This document shows, piece by piece, positions 16,231-25,585 of a stretch of 64,000 bases of DNA; the stretch's first letter is position 1; every line of letters starts with the position of its first letter. The translations under genes were made by a program, and so were the position numbers. This DNA comes from UBA8079 sp049601915 (GTDB taxonomy: Bacteria > Pseudomonadota > Alphaproteobacteria > UBA6615), in contig JBMYRB010000009.1 of NCBI GenBank assembly GCA_049601915.1, positions 1 through 64,000 on the forward strand, written 5' to 3'. Under the pieces are notes generated by a model. That model made no database searches. It had not been told where the DNA came from and saw nothing but the letters and a program-made list of their open reading frames with translations.

Positions 16231-16991
16231 CGTCGATCGCGAACACAATAGACAGATTGTTGGGTGGCCGTGTCGAAGTGCAACAGCCCGGCTCGGGATT
16301 CAGGGTCTCGGTTGACGCCGTCCTACTTGCCGCTGCCGTGACTCTCGAGCCAGGACAGCGCGCACTCGATGTTGGCTGTGGCGCGGGCGGTGCGACGCTA
16401 TGTCTCGTATCGCGACTGCACCATGCCGAGGTCCTCGGGATCGACCGGGACATCGCATTGGCTGAGTGCCTGGCTGAGAATGTATCGGCGAACAGTTTCG
16501 ATGGCCGGGTCGAGGCCGAGGTGATGGATGTTGCCGAGGGCGCGCCCGACCATTTGCGCGGTTCGTTCGATCACGTGTTTTCCAACCCGCCTTATATGCC
16601 CCCGCACCGCGCGGATAGGCGCACGGTTGACGATGCGGTGGTCGCGGCGACGATCGAGTCCGTGCCCTTCACGGACTGGCTTGCGTTCATGGCCGCCTGC
16701 TGCCGGCCGAAGGGGCGGCTGACGATTGTCCACCGCGCCGACCGGCTCGAAGAATTGCTCGCCGGGTTCGCGGAAATCGCCGGCGAGATTCGGGTGCTAC
16801 CGGTCTGGCCGCATGCGGATGCCCCGGCAAAACGCGTCATCATCACCGCGCGGTTGGGTGTGGGGACACCGACCGCGTTGTGCCCCGGGCTGGTTTTGCA
16901 CGAAGCCGATGGCGCATACACGCCGGCGGCCCGGGCCATTGTCGAAAGTGGGGGTGGCCTTGTGTTCGATGCAACGACCCACGCTGCTTAA
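16227..16991 (+). CDS. tRNA1(Val) adenine-N6 methyltransferase-like (TrmN6 family)
   Basis: A 254-residue SAM-dependent methyltransferase. Motif I is LDVGCGAGGATLCL, the acidic loop is GIDRD, and the catalytic NPPY sits in FSNPPYMPPH, which marks N6-adenine or N5-glutamine methylation; family context (N-terminal GGRVEVQQPGSGFRVSVDAVLLAA) favours TrmN6. Translation is coupled to the DUF2007 gene by a GTGA overlap. The exact target adenine is inferred from the family only. Confidence 0.85.
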   Translation: MTSIANTIDRLLGGRVEVQQPGSGFRVSVDAVLLAAAVTLEPGQRALDVGCGAGGATLCLVSRLHHAEVLGIDRDIALAECLAENVSANSFDGRVEAEVMDVAEGAPDHLRGSFDHVFSNPPYMPPHRADRRTVDDAVVAATIESVPFTDWLAFMAACCRPKGRLTIVHRADRLEELLAGFAEIAGEIRVLPVWPHADAPAKRVIITARLGVGTPTALCPGLVLHEADGAYTPAARAIVESGGGLVFDATTHAA

Positions 16992-17095
16992 CGCCATGAG
17001 CCGCTGCGGGCAGTTGGCGAAACCGGCGGCGCAAGTGTTATGAAGTTTGGTGCGTGTCATGCGGGTGCGCCGCGGAAACTTTCAGGAAGCTGTTG

Positions 17096-17326
17096 ATGTT
17101 CGGTTTTTCGCTCTCGAAGCTGCTGGTCCTGGCACTCATCATCGGTGCGGTGATGATCGGATACCGCCTGTTTGGTCGCGGTGGTGCGAACGGTGGCAAC
17201 CAAACCGTCGGCGGTCGCGGCAAGGGTGCGGCATCGGGCCCGGTCGAGCCCGAGGCGGTCGATACCGAGTATGACGGGGAAACAGGCACCTATGTGGTGC
17301 GCGACCGGGACGCAAAGCCCGACTGA
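17096..17326 (+). CDS. Small single-pass membrane protein
   Basis: A 76-residue protein beginning MFGFSLSKLLVLALIIGAVM, one N-terminal membrane helix followed by a Gly-rich linker and an acidic tail ending in TGTYVVRDRDAKPD. AGGA lies eight bases before the ATG at 17096. No enzyme motif is present. It sits between the methyltransferase and glyQ on the same strand. The conserved-looking tail suggests a real, unnamed protein. Confidence 0.65.
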   Translation: MFGFSLSKLLVLALIIGAVMIGYRLFGRGGANGGNQTVGGRGKGAASGPVEPEAVDTEYDGETGTYVVRDRDAKPD

Positions 17327-17492
17327 GCAGCATGTTTGGCGCTGCGTATTTCTGATGCCGGGCGGCGGCGTATTTCGGGGCACGACATTGGTGAATATTG
17401 CGCACAGGATGTCGGCGACTGCGCCTTGACCGAGGGGGAGGGCGCTTCTATTTTCGCCCGCGCCGAAAGGCATTGGTGCACTACTCCGGACA

Positions 17493-18389
17493 ATGGCGAT
17501 TAACACACCCGATGCAGCTCGCTCTGCGGCATCGCCGCACAGCTTTCAAGACCTGATCCTCACACTGCAGAGGTTCTGGGCCGATCATGGCTGCATCATA
17601 CTCCAGCCCTACGACATGGAAGTCGGCGCGGGGACGTTTCACCCCGCCACGACGTTACGCGCCCTGGGCCCGGACCCCTGGCGTGCCGCCTTCGTGCAAC
17701 CGTCGCGGCGGCCGACCGATGGGCGGTATGGCGAGAATCCGAACCGGCTGCAGCATTACTACCAGTTTCAGGTTATCCTGAAGCCGTCGCCCCAGGACAG
17801 CCAAGAGCTCTACCTGCAAAGCCTCGCGGCGCTCAGAATCGATTCCGGCTCACATGATATTCGCTTCGTCGAAGACGATTGGGAAAGCCCGACCTTGGGC
17901 GCCTGGGGGCTGGGCTGGGAAGTTTGGTGCGACGGGATGGAAGTCAGCCAGTTCACCTATTTTCAGCAGGTCGGTGGTTTCGACTGCGACCCCGTGGCGG
18001 TCGAACTGACCTACGGCCTGGAGCGGCTGGCGATGTATGTGCAGGGGGTCGAGAATGTCTACGACCTCGATTTCAACGGCGCGGGTACGAAGTATGGCGA
18101 TGTCTTCCTGCGCGCCGAGCAGGAGTTCAGCGCCTATAATTTCGAGCATGCGCACACCGACACCCTGTTCCGGCACTTCGCCGACGCCGAGGCGGAGTGC
18201 CATGCGCTGATCGCCCAGGATCTGGCACTGCCCGCGTATGACCAATGCATCAAGGCGAGCCATGTGTTCAATCTTCTGGATGCGCGCGGCGTGATTTCGG
18301 TAACGGAGCGACAGGCCTATATCCTGCGGGTGCGGGAGCTCGCGAAGGGCTGCTGTGAAATCTGGCTGCAAGCCCAGGCGGGGGACTGA
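17493..18389 (+). CDS. glyQ: Glycyl-tRNA synthetase alpha subunit
   Basis: A 298-residue class II aminoacyl-tRNA synthetase subunit, the catalytic half of the alpha2-beta2 glycyl-tRNA synthetase. The start SFQDLILTLQRFWADHGC, the motif QPSRRPTDGRYGENPNRLQ and the ending region KGCCEIWLQAQ are characteristic and essentially invariant in the family. It is followed after 5 bp by glyS, so the two subunits are made together. No T-box or glycine riboswitch is evident in the 166 bp upstream. Confidence 0.97.
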   Translation: MAINTPDAARSAASPHSFQDLILTLQRFWADHGCIILQPYDMEVGAGTFHPATTLRALGPDPWRAAFVQPSRRPTDGRYGENPNRLQHYYQFQVILKPSPQDSQELYLQSLAALRIDSGSHDIRFVEDDWESPTLGAWGLGWEVWCDGMEVSQFTYFQQVGGFDCDPVAVELTYGLERLAMYVQGVENVYDLDFNGAGTKYGDVFLRAEQEFSAYNFEHAHTDTLFRHFADAEAECHALIAQDLALPAYDQCIKASHVFNLLDARGVISVTERQAYILRVRELAKGCCEIWLQAQAGD

Positions 18390-18394
18390 GCGCG

Positions 18395-20467
18395 ATGGCC
18401 GAGCTTCTCGTCGAGTTCCGATCCGAAGAAATTCCCGCGCGCATGCAGCGACGGGCTGCGGCGGATCTTGAGCGATTGCTGACGGCGGCGCTCAAGGATA
18501 ACAATCTGGAATATGACACCGTCGATGTGCGGGCCACGCCACGGCGCTTGGCGATCCGTGTCGACGGGCTTCCCGAAACCCAGCCCTCCCGCTCGATCGA
18601 GCGCAAGGGGCCGCGCACAGACGCACCCGAGAAAGCCATCGAGGGCTTTGTCGGGTCGATCGCGATCCCGCTGGACGAATGCGAGGTGCGCGAGGACAAG
18701 AAGGGATCCTTTTATGTCGCGGTCTGGGAGGAAACCGGCCGGCCGACCCGCGACGTGCTCTCGGAAATCGTCGTCGCCGCGGCCCATGATATTCCCTGGC
18801 CGAAATCCATGCGCTGGGCCCAGTCGAGCTTCCGCTGGATCCGGCCGCTGCACGCGGTGCTGGCAATCTTCGACGGCACACCATTATCGGGTGGGCTCGA
18901 CACGGGCGACGGCATGCTCGAATTCACCGACCAGACAGCGGGCCATCGGTTCCACGCGCCCGGACTTTTCGCGGTCAAGGATTTCGCCGACTACACGGCA
19001 CGGCTGCACGACGCCAAGGTCGTGGTGGACTCGGCCGTGCGCGAGCAGTCGATCCGCGAGCAGCTCGCGGAGCTTTGCGGCAATGCCGGTTTTGCGGTGC
19101 CCGATGATGACGGGCTCTACGCGGAAGTCGCGGGTCTCGTCGAGTGGCCGCAGGTTCTGATCGGATCGATCGATCCGGCCTTCATGGAACTGCCAGCGGA
19201 AGTGCTGGTCTCATCCATGCGCGAGCATCAGAAATATTTCGGCCTGACGCAGACCGGCGGCGAGATCGCGCCGTCATTTGCATTCGTCTCGAACATCGAG
19301 GCCGATGACCCCGCCGCGGTGGTGGCCGGCAACGAGCGGGTGCTGCGCGCGCGCCTGTCGGACGCGAAGTATTTCTGGGACCAGGATTTGAAGGTCGAGC
19401 TTGAGACGATGGGCGCGTCGCTCGACGGCATCGTGTTTCACGCGAAGCTCGGCAGCATCGGCGACAAGGTCGAGCGCGTCGAGGCGCTGGCCATGTGGTT
19501 CGCCGGCGCCGTCCCCGATGCCAATTCCCAGACGGTCGCCCGCGCGGCGCGTTTGGCCAAGGCCGATTTGGTCAGCGGTATGGTGGGCGAGTTCCCTGAT
19601 TTGCAGGGCACCATGGGGCGCTATTACGCGACGGCCCAGGGCGAACCCTGCGATATCGCGGATGCCATCGCCGAACATTATTCGCCGGTCGGCCCGTCTG
19701 ATGCCTGCCCGTCGGCCCCCGTGAGTGCGGCTGTTGCCCTGGCCGACAAGATAGATACCCTGATCGGTTTCTGGTCGGTCGACGAAAAGCCGACCGGCTC
19801 GAAGGACCCGTTCGCGCTCCGGCGTGCGGCCCTGGGCGTGATCCGGATCATTCTGGAAAACGGCTTGCGGCTCAGCCTGCGGGCTGCATTCGCCGAGGCC
19901 CGGGCGCATCACAAATGTGATGATGCGACGTTCGACGAAGATCTTCTTTCCTTCTTTGCCGATCGCCTCAAGGTTCATCTGCGCGATGACGGCGTGCTCC
20001 AAGACCATATAGAGGCGGTCATCGAGCAGCAGCGTGACGGGGATCTGGTCGAGCTGGTCGCGCGCGTGGATGCGCTGGGTGAATTCTTGCAGTCGGACGA
20101 TGGCAACAACCTGCTGGTCGCCTATCGCCGTGCGGCAAATATCGTGCGCGCCGAAGAGAGGAAAGACGACACCGACTATGACGGGACGAAATACGACCCC
20201 GGTTTGAGCGGCTCGGAGCCGGTCGAAAGCGCGCTTTGGGATGTCTTGGCGCGGACCGAAGGTGAAATCGAAGCGGCGTTGGCTGGCGAATCGTTCGAAT
20301 CCGCTATGAAAAGTCTTGCCGGATTACGCCAGCCGATCGATGCGTTCTTCGATGAGGTAACCGTAAATGTTGACGACTCTGTCGTCAGAGGGAATCGATT
20401 GCGCCTGCTCGCGCGCATCCAAGGAGTGATGAACAATGTCGCAGACTTCTCAAAAGTCGAGGGTTAA
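18395..20467 (+). CDS. glyS: Glycyl-tRNA synthetase beta subunit
   Basis: A 690-residue beta subunit that binds tRNA-Gly through its C-terminal anticodon-binding domain. It opens ELLVEFRSEEIPARMQ and contains WPKSMRWAQSSFRWIRPLH, both family hallmarks, and ends in the DALR-type helical region (NRLRLLARIQGVMNNVADFSKVEG). A GGGGGA ribosome site overlaps the end of glyQ. Length is normal. ppdK follows after 10 bp, so glyQ-glyS-ppdK probably form one transcript ending at the terminator at 23209. Confidence 0.97.
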   Translation: MAELLVEFRSEEIPARMQRRAAADLERLLTAALKDNNLEYDTVDVRATPRRLAIRVDGLPETQPSRSIERKGPRTDAPEKAIEGFVGSIAIPLDECEVREDKKGSFYVAVWEETGRPTRDVLSEIVVAAAHDIPWPKSMRWAQSSFRWIRPLHAVLAIFDGTPLSGGLDTGDGMLEFTDQTAGHRFHAPGLFAVKDFADYTARLHDAKVVVDSAVREQSIREQLAELCGNAGFAVPDDDGLYAEVAGLVEWPQVLIGSIDPAFMELPAEVLVSSMREHQKYFGLTQTGGEIAPSFAFVSNIEADDPAAVVAGNERVLRARLSDAKYFWDQDLKVELETMGASLDGIVFHAKLGSIGDKVERVEALAMWFAGAVPDANSQTVARAARLAKADLVSGMVGEFPDLQGTMGRYYATAQGEPCDIADAIAEHYSPVGPSDACPSAPVSAAVALADKIDTLIGFWSVDEKPTGSKDPFALRRAALGVIRIILENGLRLSLRAAFAEARAHHKCDDATFDEDLLSFFADRLKVHLRDDGVLQDHIEAVIEQQRDGDLVELVARVDALGEFLQSDDGNNLLVAYRRAANIVRAEERKDDTDYDGTKYDPGLSGSEPVESALWDVLARTEGEIEAALAGESFESAMKSLAGLRQPIDAFFDEVTVNVDDSVVRGNRLRLLARIQGVMNNVADFSKVEG

Positions 20468-20477
20468 GGGAAGTTCG

Positions 20478-23156
20478 ATGGACGCTGCAACGGAAAAGTG
20501 GGTTTATAGCTTCGCGGCCGGGTCTTCGGACGGCAGCGCGGAAATGAAGAACCTCCTCGGTGGCAAGGGCGCCAACCTGGCGGAGATGTGCAATCTGGGG
20601 CTTCCCGTTCCCCCGGGGTTCACGATCACGACCGACCTTTGCACCCATTACTACGATAATGGCGAGACCTATCCCGATAGCCTCGACGCGCAGGTCGAGT
20701 CGGCGCTCGCGGCGATTGAGAACGATGTTGGCACGCAGTTCGGCGATGCCGAAAACCCGCTGCTTGTCTCGGTGCGTTCGGGCGCGCGCGCCTCGATGCC
20801 GGGCATGATGGATACCGTCCTGAACCTTGGTCTGAACGACACAACAGTGGCGGGGCTTGCGGCACGTTCGGGCGACGCGCGTTTCGCATTCGACAGCTAT
20901 CGCCGCTTCATTCAGATGTACAGCGATGTGGTGTTGGGCGTTGACCACTATATGTTCGAAGAAGTGCTCGATCATCACAAGATGGACAGTGGCCTGATCC
21001 TCGACACCGATCTGTCGGCGGAGGATTGGCAGGCGATCGTCGGGGAATATAAGGCAATCGTTGAGCGGGAGCTGGGCTCTCCCTTCCCGCAGGATCCCCG
21101 CGAGCAGCTTTGGGGCGCGATCGGCGCCGTGTTCGGTTCGTGGATGAACCAGCGCGCTATCACCTATCGCCGGCTGCAGAATATCCCGGCCGAATGGGGC
21201 ACGGCGGTGAATGTGCAGGCGATGGTGTTCGGGAATATGGGCGATGACTGTGCGACCGGCGTCGCCTTCACCCGCGACCCGTCGACAGGCGAGAATATTT
21301 TCTACGGCGAGTATCTCGTCAATGCGCAGGGCGAGGATGTGGTGGCCGGTATCCGGACACCCCAGCATCTGACGATTTCGGGCAAGGAGCGCAACGGCTC
21401 AGACCTTCCGTCGATGGAAGAGGTGATGCCGGAGGTGTTCGGGCAGCTGGCCGAGGTGCGCGAGACGCTCGAGGCGCATTATAAGGACATGCAGGACATC
21501 GAGTTCACCGTCCAGAGCAACAAGCTCTACATGCTGCAGACCCGATCAGGGAAACGGACGGCTGCCGCAGCCGTGCGGATCGCGGTGGAGATGGTGGATG
21601 ACGGACTTATCAGCCAGTCCGATGCGATCATGCGGGTCGAGGCCGGACAGCTGGATCAGTTGCTGCATCCACGGCTCGACCCCGATGCGCCGCGCAATAT
21701 CCTGAGCAAGGGCCTGCCGGCTTCGCCGGGCGCCGCGTCGGGACGCATCGTCCTCAGTGCCGATCTCGCCGAGGACATGGCGCAGAAGGGCGAAGACGTG
21801 ATCCTGGTGAGGATTGAAACCAGCCCGGAAGACATCCACGGGATGCATGCCGCACGCGGCATTCTGACGACCCGTGGCGGGATGACCAGCCACGCGGCGG
21901 TCGTGGCGCGGGGCATGGGCCGCCCATGTGTTGCCGGCGCCGGCGGGATCACGGTGGATTATGCGAATGCGCAAGTTCGCGTCGGCGATCGTACGTTGGA
22001 GGCCGGCGATCGCATCACGATCGACGGTGCGATGGGCGAGATCATTGACGGCGAAGTGCCGACGATCGAGCCTGAAATGTCGGGTGACTTTGCCAAGCTG
22101 ATGGGCTGGGCGGACGCGATCCGGCGGCTCAAGGTGCGCACGAATGCCGAGACGCCGGTTGATGCGCGCACGGCGCGCGACTTCGGTGCCGAGGGCATCG
22201 GGTTGTGTCGTACCGAGCACATGTTCTTCGATCCCGAGCGGATTGTGGCCGTACGCCGTATGATCCTGGCCGACGATGTGGCTGGCCGTCGGGCCACACT
22301 CGCCGAACTCTTGCCCTTCCAGCGGCAGGATTTTGTAGAGTTGTTCAAGATCATGGCAGGCCTTCCGGTCACGATCCGGCTTCTCGACCCGCCGTTGCAT
22401 GAGTTCCTGCCGAAGTCCGAGGAGGAAATCGCCGAGGTGGCGCTGGCCGCCGGACGCGATCCGCAAGCGATGACGGATCGCGCGGTGCAGCTGCATGAAT
22501 CAAATCCGATGCTGGGCCATCGTGGCTGCCGTCTCGGTATTACCTATCCGGAAATCTACGAGATGCAGGCCCGGGCGATTTTCGAGGCCGCGGTCATCGT
22601 GGCGAAGGAAACCGACGAAACGGTACTGCCTGAGATCATGATCCCTCTCGCGGCCACGCGGAAGGAAATCGATATCCTTAAAGTCTGTATCGACCAGGTC
22701 GCCGAGGCCATCTTCGGCGAAACAGGCGCCCGTGTGGATTATCAGGTCGGTACAATGATCGAGCTGCCGCGCGCGGCGCTGCGTGCCGGCGAGATCGCCG
22801 AATCTGCGGAGTTCTTCAGTTTCGGGACCAACGATCTGACCCAGACGACCTTCGGTATCAGCCGCGACGATGCGTCGAACTTCCTGACCGACTACGAGCA
22901 TCAGGGCATCATCGATGTCGACCCGTTTGTATCAATCGATGTGGACGGTGTAGGGGAACTGTTGTCGATCGCGGCCGAACGAGGACGTGCGACACGTGCG
23001 GATATCAAGCTCGGGATTTGCGGTGAGCATGGCGGTGACCCGGCGTCGGTCAAATTCTGCGACCGGTCCGGCCTGGACTATGTGTCCTGTTCGCCTTACC
23101 GCGTGCCGATTGCGCGCCTCGCGGCAGCGCAAGCCAGCGTCGAAGCCGAAAGCTAA
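20478..23156 (+). CDS. ppdK: Pyruvate, phosphate dikinase
   Basis: An 892-residue enzyme that interconverts pyruvate, ATP and phosphate with phosphoenolpyruvate, AMP and pyrophosphate. The N-terminal ATP-grasp domain begins GGKGANLAEM; the swivelling domain holds the phosphohistidine in GGMTSHAAVVARGMG; the C-terminal TIM barrel has GTNDLTQTTFG and the catalytic cysteine in GICGEHGGDP. The start at 20478 is chosen because AAGGGA sits seven bases upstream and the length is then normal; an ATG at 20436 overlapping glyS is also possible. A strong terminator follows 53 bp after the stop. It probably serves gluconeogenesis from C2-C4 acids. Confidence 0.96.
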   Translation: MDAATEKWVYSFAAGSSDGSAEMKNLLGGKGANLAEMCNLGLPVPPGFTITTDLCTHYYDNGETYPDSLDAQVESALAAIENDVGTQFGDAENPLLVSVRSGARASMPGMMDTVLNLGLNDTTVAGLAARSGDARFAFDSYRRFIQMYSDVVLGVDHYMFEEVLDHHKMDSGLILDTDLSAEDWQAIVGEYKAIVERELGSPFPQDPREQLWGAIGAVFGSWMNQRAITYRRLQNIPAEWGTAVNVQAMVFGNMGDDCATGVAFTRDPSTGENIFYGEYLVNAQGEDVVAGIRTPQHLTISGKERNGSDLPSMEEVMPEVFGQLAEVRETLEAHYKDMQDIEFTVQSNKLYMLQTRSGKRTAAAAVRIAVEMVDDGLISQSDAIMRVEAGQLDQLLHPRLDPDAPRNILSKGLPASPGAASGRIVLSADLAEDMAQKGEDVILVRIETSPEDIHGMHAARGILTTRGGMTSHAAVVARGMGRPCVAGAGGITVDYANAQVRVGDRTLEAGDRITIDGAMGEIIDGEVPTIEPEMSGDFAKLMGWADAIRRLKVRTNAETPVDARTARDFGAEGIGLCRTEHMFFDPERIVAVRRMILADDVAGRRATLAELLPFQRQDFVELFKIMAGLPVTIRLLDPPLHEFLPKSEEEIAEVALAAGRDPQAMTDRAVQLHESNPMLGHRGCRLGITYPEIYEMQARAIFEAAVIVAKETDETVLPEIMIPLAATRKEIDILKVCIDQVAEAIFGETGARVDYQVGTMIELPRAALRAGEIAESAEFFSFGTNDLTQTTFGISRDDASNFLTDYEHQGIIDVDPFVSIDVDGVGELLSIAAERGRATRADIKLGICGEHGGDPASVKFCDRSGLDYVSCSPYRVPIARLAAAQASVEAES

Positions 23157-23208
23157 AACCAGACGCCGGGGCGTCGTCGACCTTCTCCCCGAACCAGAAA
23201 ATGCGAAA

Positions 23209-23236
23209 GCCGCGCCCGAAGGGGCGCGGCTTTTTT
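23209..23236 (+). terminator. Rho-independent terminator after ppdK
   Basis: GCCGCGCCC (23209-23217), loop GAAG, GGGCGCGGC (23222-23230) and six T residues. A perfect 9-bp GC stem followed by a T-run, placed to end the glyQ-glyS-ppdK transcript. Confidence 0.93.
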
Positions 23237-23257
23237 GGTTTCGGCTGAGGGTCGACG

Positions 23258-23341
23258 CTATTCGGCGGCGACGCCGTCCTGGGTGTACTCGGATTCCGCG
23301 TGTGCGGGCTTGGTGAACAGCCAGCGGAAGAAGGCGCCCAT
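23258..23341 (-). CDS. Tiny ORF (27 residues), second of a tandem pair
   Basis: Reads MGAFFRWLFTKPAHAESEYT and seven more residues: an aromatic N-terminal patch and an acidic tail. Its ATG lies 4 bp after the stop of the tiny ORF upstream, so translation could be coupled, or the two could be halves of one small protein split by a frame change. No family is known. Low confidence that it is expressed. Confidence 0.3.
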   Translation of the reverse strand: MGAFFRWLFTKPAHAESEYTQDGVAAE

Positions 23342-23345
23342 CGTC

Positions 23346-23411
23346 TCACCGCGCTTGCTCCGCCTGGCGGAGGATTTCCACGTCCGATTCGTATGTAATA
23401 AGGGTGTTCAT
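23346..23411 (-). CDS. Tiny ORF (21 residues) with a good ribosome binding site
   Basis: Reads MNTLITYESDVEILRQAEQA plus Arg and stop. TAGGAG lies eight bases before the ATG, which is better than many real genes in this window. It is followed 4 bp later by the second tiny ORF. It may be a leader peptide or half of a split small protein. Confidence 0.35.
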   Translation of the reverse strand: MNTLITYESDVEILRQAEQAR

Positions 23412-23439
23412 CGTGTAACTCCTACGCACGGTTTGATCA

Positions 23440-23568
23440 TCTTGCTCAACGGACATAGGACAGACAATATGATGCTTCAATAGATAAGATATGTGAAAAT
23501 AGCATATCTAACGAGAAAAAGTGATATAATAAACTATAAGATAGACAATATTGTTCCAAACAGGAACA
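23440..23568. other. AT-rich intergenic patch
   Basis: A roughly 130-bp stretch far richer in A and T than its surroundings, with recurring AGATA and ATATC-like words, between the tiny ORFs and the end of ygfZ. It ends with a small inverted repeat TGTTCC (23552-23557), spacer AAACA, GGAACA (23563-23568) directly at the ygfZ stop, which might help end the ygfZ transcript. No gene was found in it. Confidence 0.4.
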
Positions 23569-24447
23569 CTAAAGGCCTGCGGATCCCGAGTTGGAGATCA
23601 GGGGTTTTCCCCCGACGGTCAGCTGTTCGGGTCCGGATTCCAGCGCATCGAGGCGAACGGAGACCAGTATATGGTCCCCGCTGCGTGAGCGTATCTCGCC
23701 GACTTTCTGCTCTCCCATAAGGACATTCTCGCCGGGGACCTGAGAGGCGTGGGTGGCCTGAAACGCTGCAAGCTTGCGTTTTACCAAGCCGCGATACTTG
23801 GTCCGTGCCGTGAGCTCCTGGCCCATGTAGCAGCCTTTTTCCCAATCGATGCCGTTGAGCATGTCGAAATTCGATTCAAGAAGCGTGGATTTCTCGATTT
23901 CCATGTCGCGGCTGCCGTCGGGAATCTCGAGAGCGATGCGCAGCGCGTCGTAGGTCCCAAAAGGGGCTTCCGGCAGGGCAGCCTGCGCCAGCCATTCCAG
24001 GGACCCGGCGCTCGATCCGATCAGGCGACATCCCAATTCAGGTGAGCGCGGGTCGGTGAAGGCGAGCCCGTCGGCGACCGGAGCGGTTTGCCCGGGTGTC
24101 GTCGATAACCCCATTATTTCGGGCGCACCGTCCCCCAAAACAGCAAAAACACGGAGATCGTCGCGTGGTTCGATTTGTACGTCGGCGCGGAGCTTGAACC
24201 GATAGAGACGCTGAATCAGGTCGGCACCACGACCGGCTTCGCAATCGATCAGCAGGCTGTTATCGAGCTGCGCGACGAAAAAGTCGTGCAGATATTTTCC
24301 CTGGGGGGTCAACAAGGCGCTGTAGACCGACGTCTTGGTGGATGTACGGTTCATGTCCTGGGAAACCAGGCCTTGCAGAAATATCCGTTTGTCGGCGCCG
24401 CTGATCGCGATGATGTCGCGTGGCAAGTTGACGAAGCAGATGTTCAT
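23569..24447 (-). CDS. ygfZ: Folate-binding protein YgfZ (iron-sulfur cluster repair)
   Basis: A 292-residue protein related to the T-protein of glycine cleavage. The family signature K-G-C-Y-x-G-Q-E is present as DWEKGCYMGQELTAR, including the functional cysteine. The N-terminus (ISGADKRIFLQGLVSQDM) and the middle (LLTPQGKYLHDFFV) also match. YgfZ uses tetrahydrofolate to maintain certain iron-sulfur enzymes. It diverges from the glycosyltransferase operon that begins at 24602. Confidence 0.92.
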   Translation of the reverse strand: MNICFVNLPRDIIAISGADKRIFLQGLVSQDMNRTSTKTSVYSALLTPQGKYLHDFFVAQLDNSLLIDCEAGRGADLIQRLYRFKLRADVQIEPRDDLRVFAVLGDGAPEIMGLSTTPGQTAPVADGLAFTDPRSPELGCRLIGSSAGSLEWLAQAALPEAPFGTYDALRIALEIPDGSRDMEIEKSTLLESNFDMLNGIDWEKGCYMGQELTARTKYRGLVKRKLAAFQATHASQVPGENVLMGEQKVGEIRSRSGDHILVSVRLDALESGPEQLTVGGKPLISNSGSAGL

Positions 24448-24601
24448 TAGGTGTCTTTCATGGCTGGCGGCAGCGAGTCTTTATGCTGTGTTGGTGATCA
24501 GATAATTGGCCTGTCGCATCGCTCTGGCAAGGCGCGTCGGATATTCTTTTTGCAGCAAGAATTGGCGCGAGGCCGGGCACGCGCGTATAAGCCTCCTCGT
24601 C

Positions 24602-25585
24602 ATGCGAATTCTTTATGTCGGTCCCAACCGGATTGGCGACGCCGTCCTATCGTCCGGTCTGCTGAACTTCCTGAACGGGAACTATCCCGGCGCGCGATTC
24701 ACCGTCGCCTGCGGTGCATCGGCGGCGCCCCTGTTTGAGGCGCTGCCCGGCCTCGAACGTTTGATTCCAATGCACAAGAAGCCGCGTGCCGGCCATTGGC
24801 GCTCTCTCTGGCGCCAGGTGGCCGGGTATCGCTGGTCGCTGGTTGTGGATGTTCGACGCTCGGTTATTCCCTGGACCGTGTTGACGGCACGCCGCGCGGT
24901 GGCCCCGTCGAGCTCCCACCAGAACGAACATGCTGTCGTGGCGTTTTCGAGGACGTTGGGTTTGTCGAAGAACCCGCCGATTCCGCGCCTGTGGACCGCA
25001 GAAACACATCACAGCAATGCGACCGAGTTGATGCCGGCCGACGTGCCGGTTATCGCCGTAGCACCGACCGCGAACTGGCAGGGCAAGATCTGGCCGGCAG
25101 AGCGATTTGTCGAGACGATCGAGCGTTTGACGGGGATCGATGGTTCGTCGGCCGACGCGGTCCTGGCGGATGCGTCGATCGCGGTGCTGGGTGCTGAGAA
25201 TGAACGTGAGGCGGCGGCGCCGGTACTCGATGCGATCCCGGCGGAACGACGGATCGATCTCGTGGGCACACAGGACCTGCCGACGGTTTCTGCCTGTCTG
25301 CAGCGCTCGACGCTATTTGTCGGCAATGATTCAGGCCTGATGCATATGGCGGCTGCGGCGGGCATTCCGACACTGGGGCTGTTTGGCCCGAGCCGGCCGG
25401 AACGCTATGGGCCGTGGGGATCGCGCGCGGCATGGGTCACGACCGAAAAACCGTTCTCCGAGCTTGTCGGTGGAAAGGGTTATGATCACCGCACGACGGA
25501 AACGCTTATGGATAGCCTGTCTGTTGATACCGTCGTCAGGGCGTCTTCGAACCTGTGGCGCCGGGTGGGCGAAGACCGGGAATGA
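24602..25585 (+). CDS. Glycosyltransferase family 9 (heptosyltransferase-like)
   Basis: A 327-residue transferase that probably adds a heptose or similar sugar to a lipopolysaccharide core. It begins MRILYVGPNRIGDAVLSSG and has the donor-site signature NDSGLMHMAAAAGIPTLGLFG followed by SRPERYGPWG. The chosen start is where the family begins; upstream codons to 24506 are open without similarity. It is the first gene of an operon: the next gene overlaps its stop by 4 bp. Confidence 0.87.
   Translation: MRILYVGPNRIGDAVLSSGLLNFLNGNYPGARFTVACGASAAPLFEALPGLERLIPMHKKPRAGHWRSLWRQVAGYRWSLVVDVRRSVIPWTVLTARRAVAPSSSHQNEHAVVAFSRTLGLSKNPPIPRLWTAETHHSNATELMPADVPVIAVAPTANWQGKIWPAERFVETIERLTGIDGSSADAVLADASIAVLGAENEREAAAPVLDAIPAERRIDLVGTQDLPTVSACLQRSTLFVGNDSGLMHMAAAAGIPTLGLFGPSRPERYGPWGSRAAWVTTEKPFSELVGGKGYDHRTTETLMDSLSVDTVVRASSNLWRRVGEDRE

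Noticed and set aside
17327..17492. Glycine riboswitch or T-box upstream of glyQ
   Set aside because: No conserved riboswitch core, T-box sequence or terminator/antiterminator pair could be seen.
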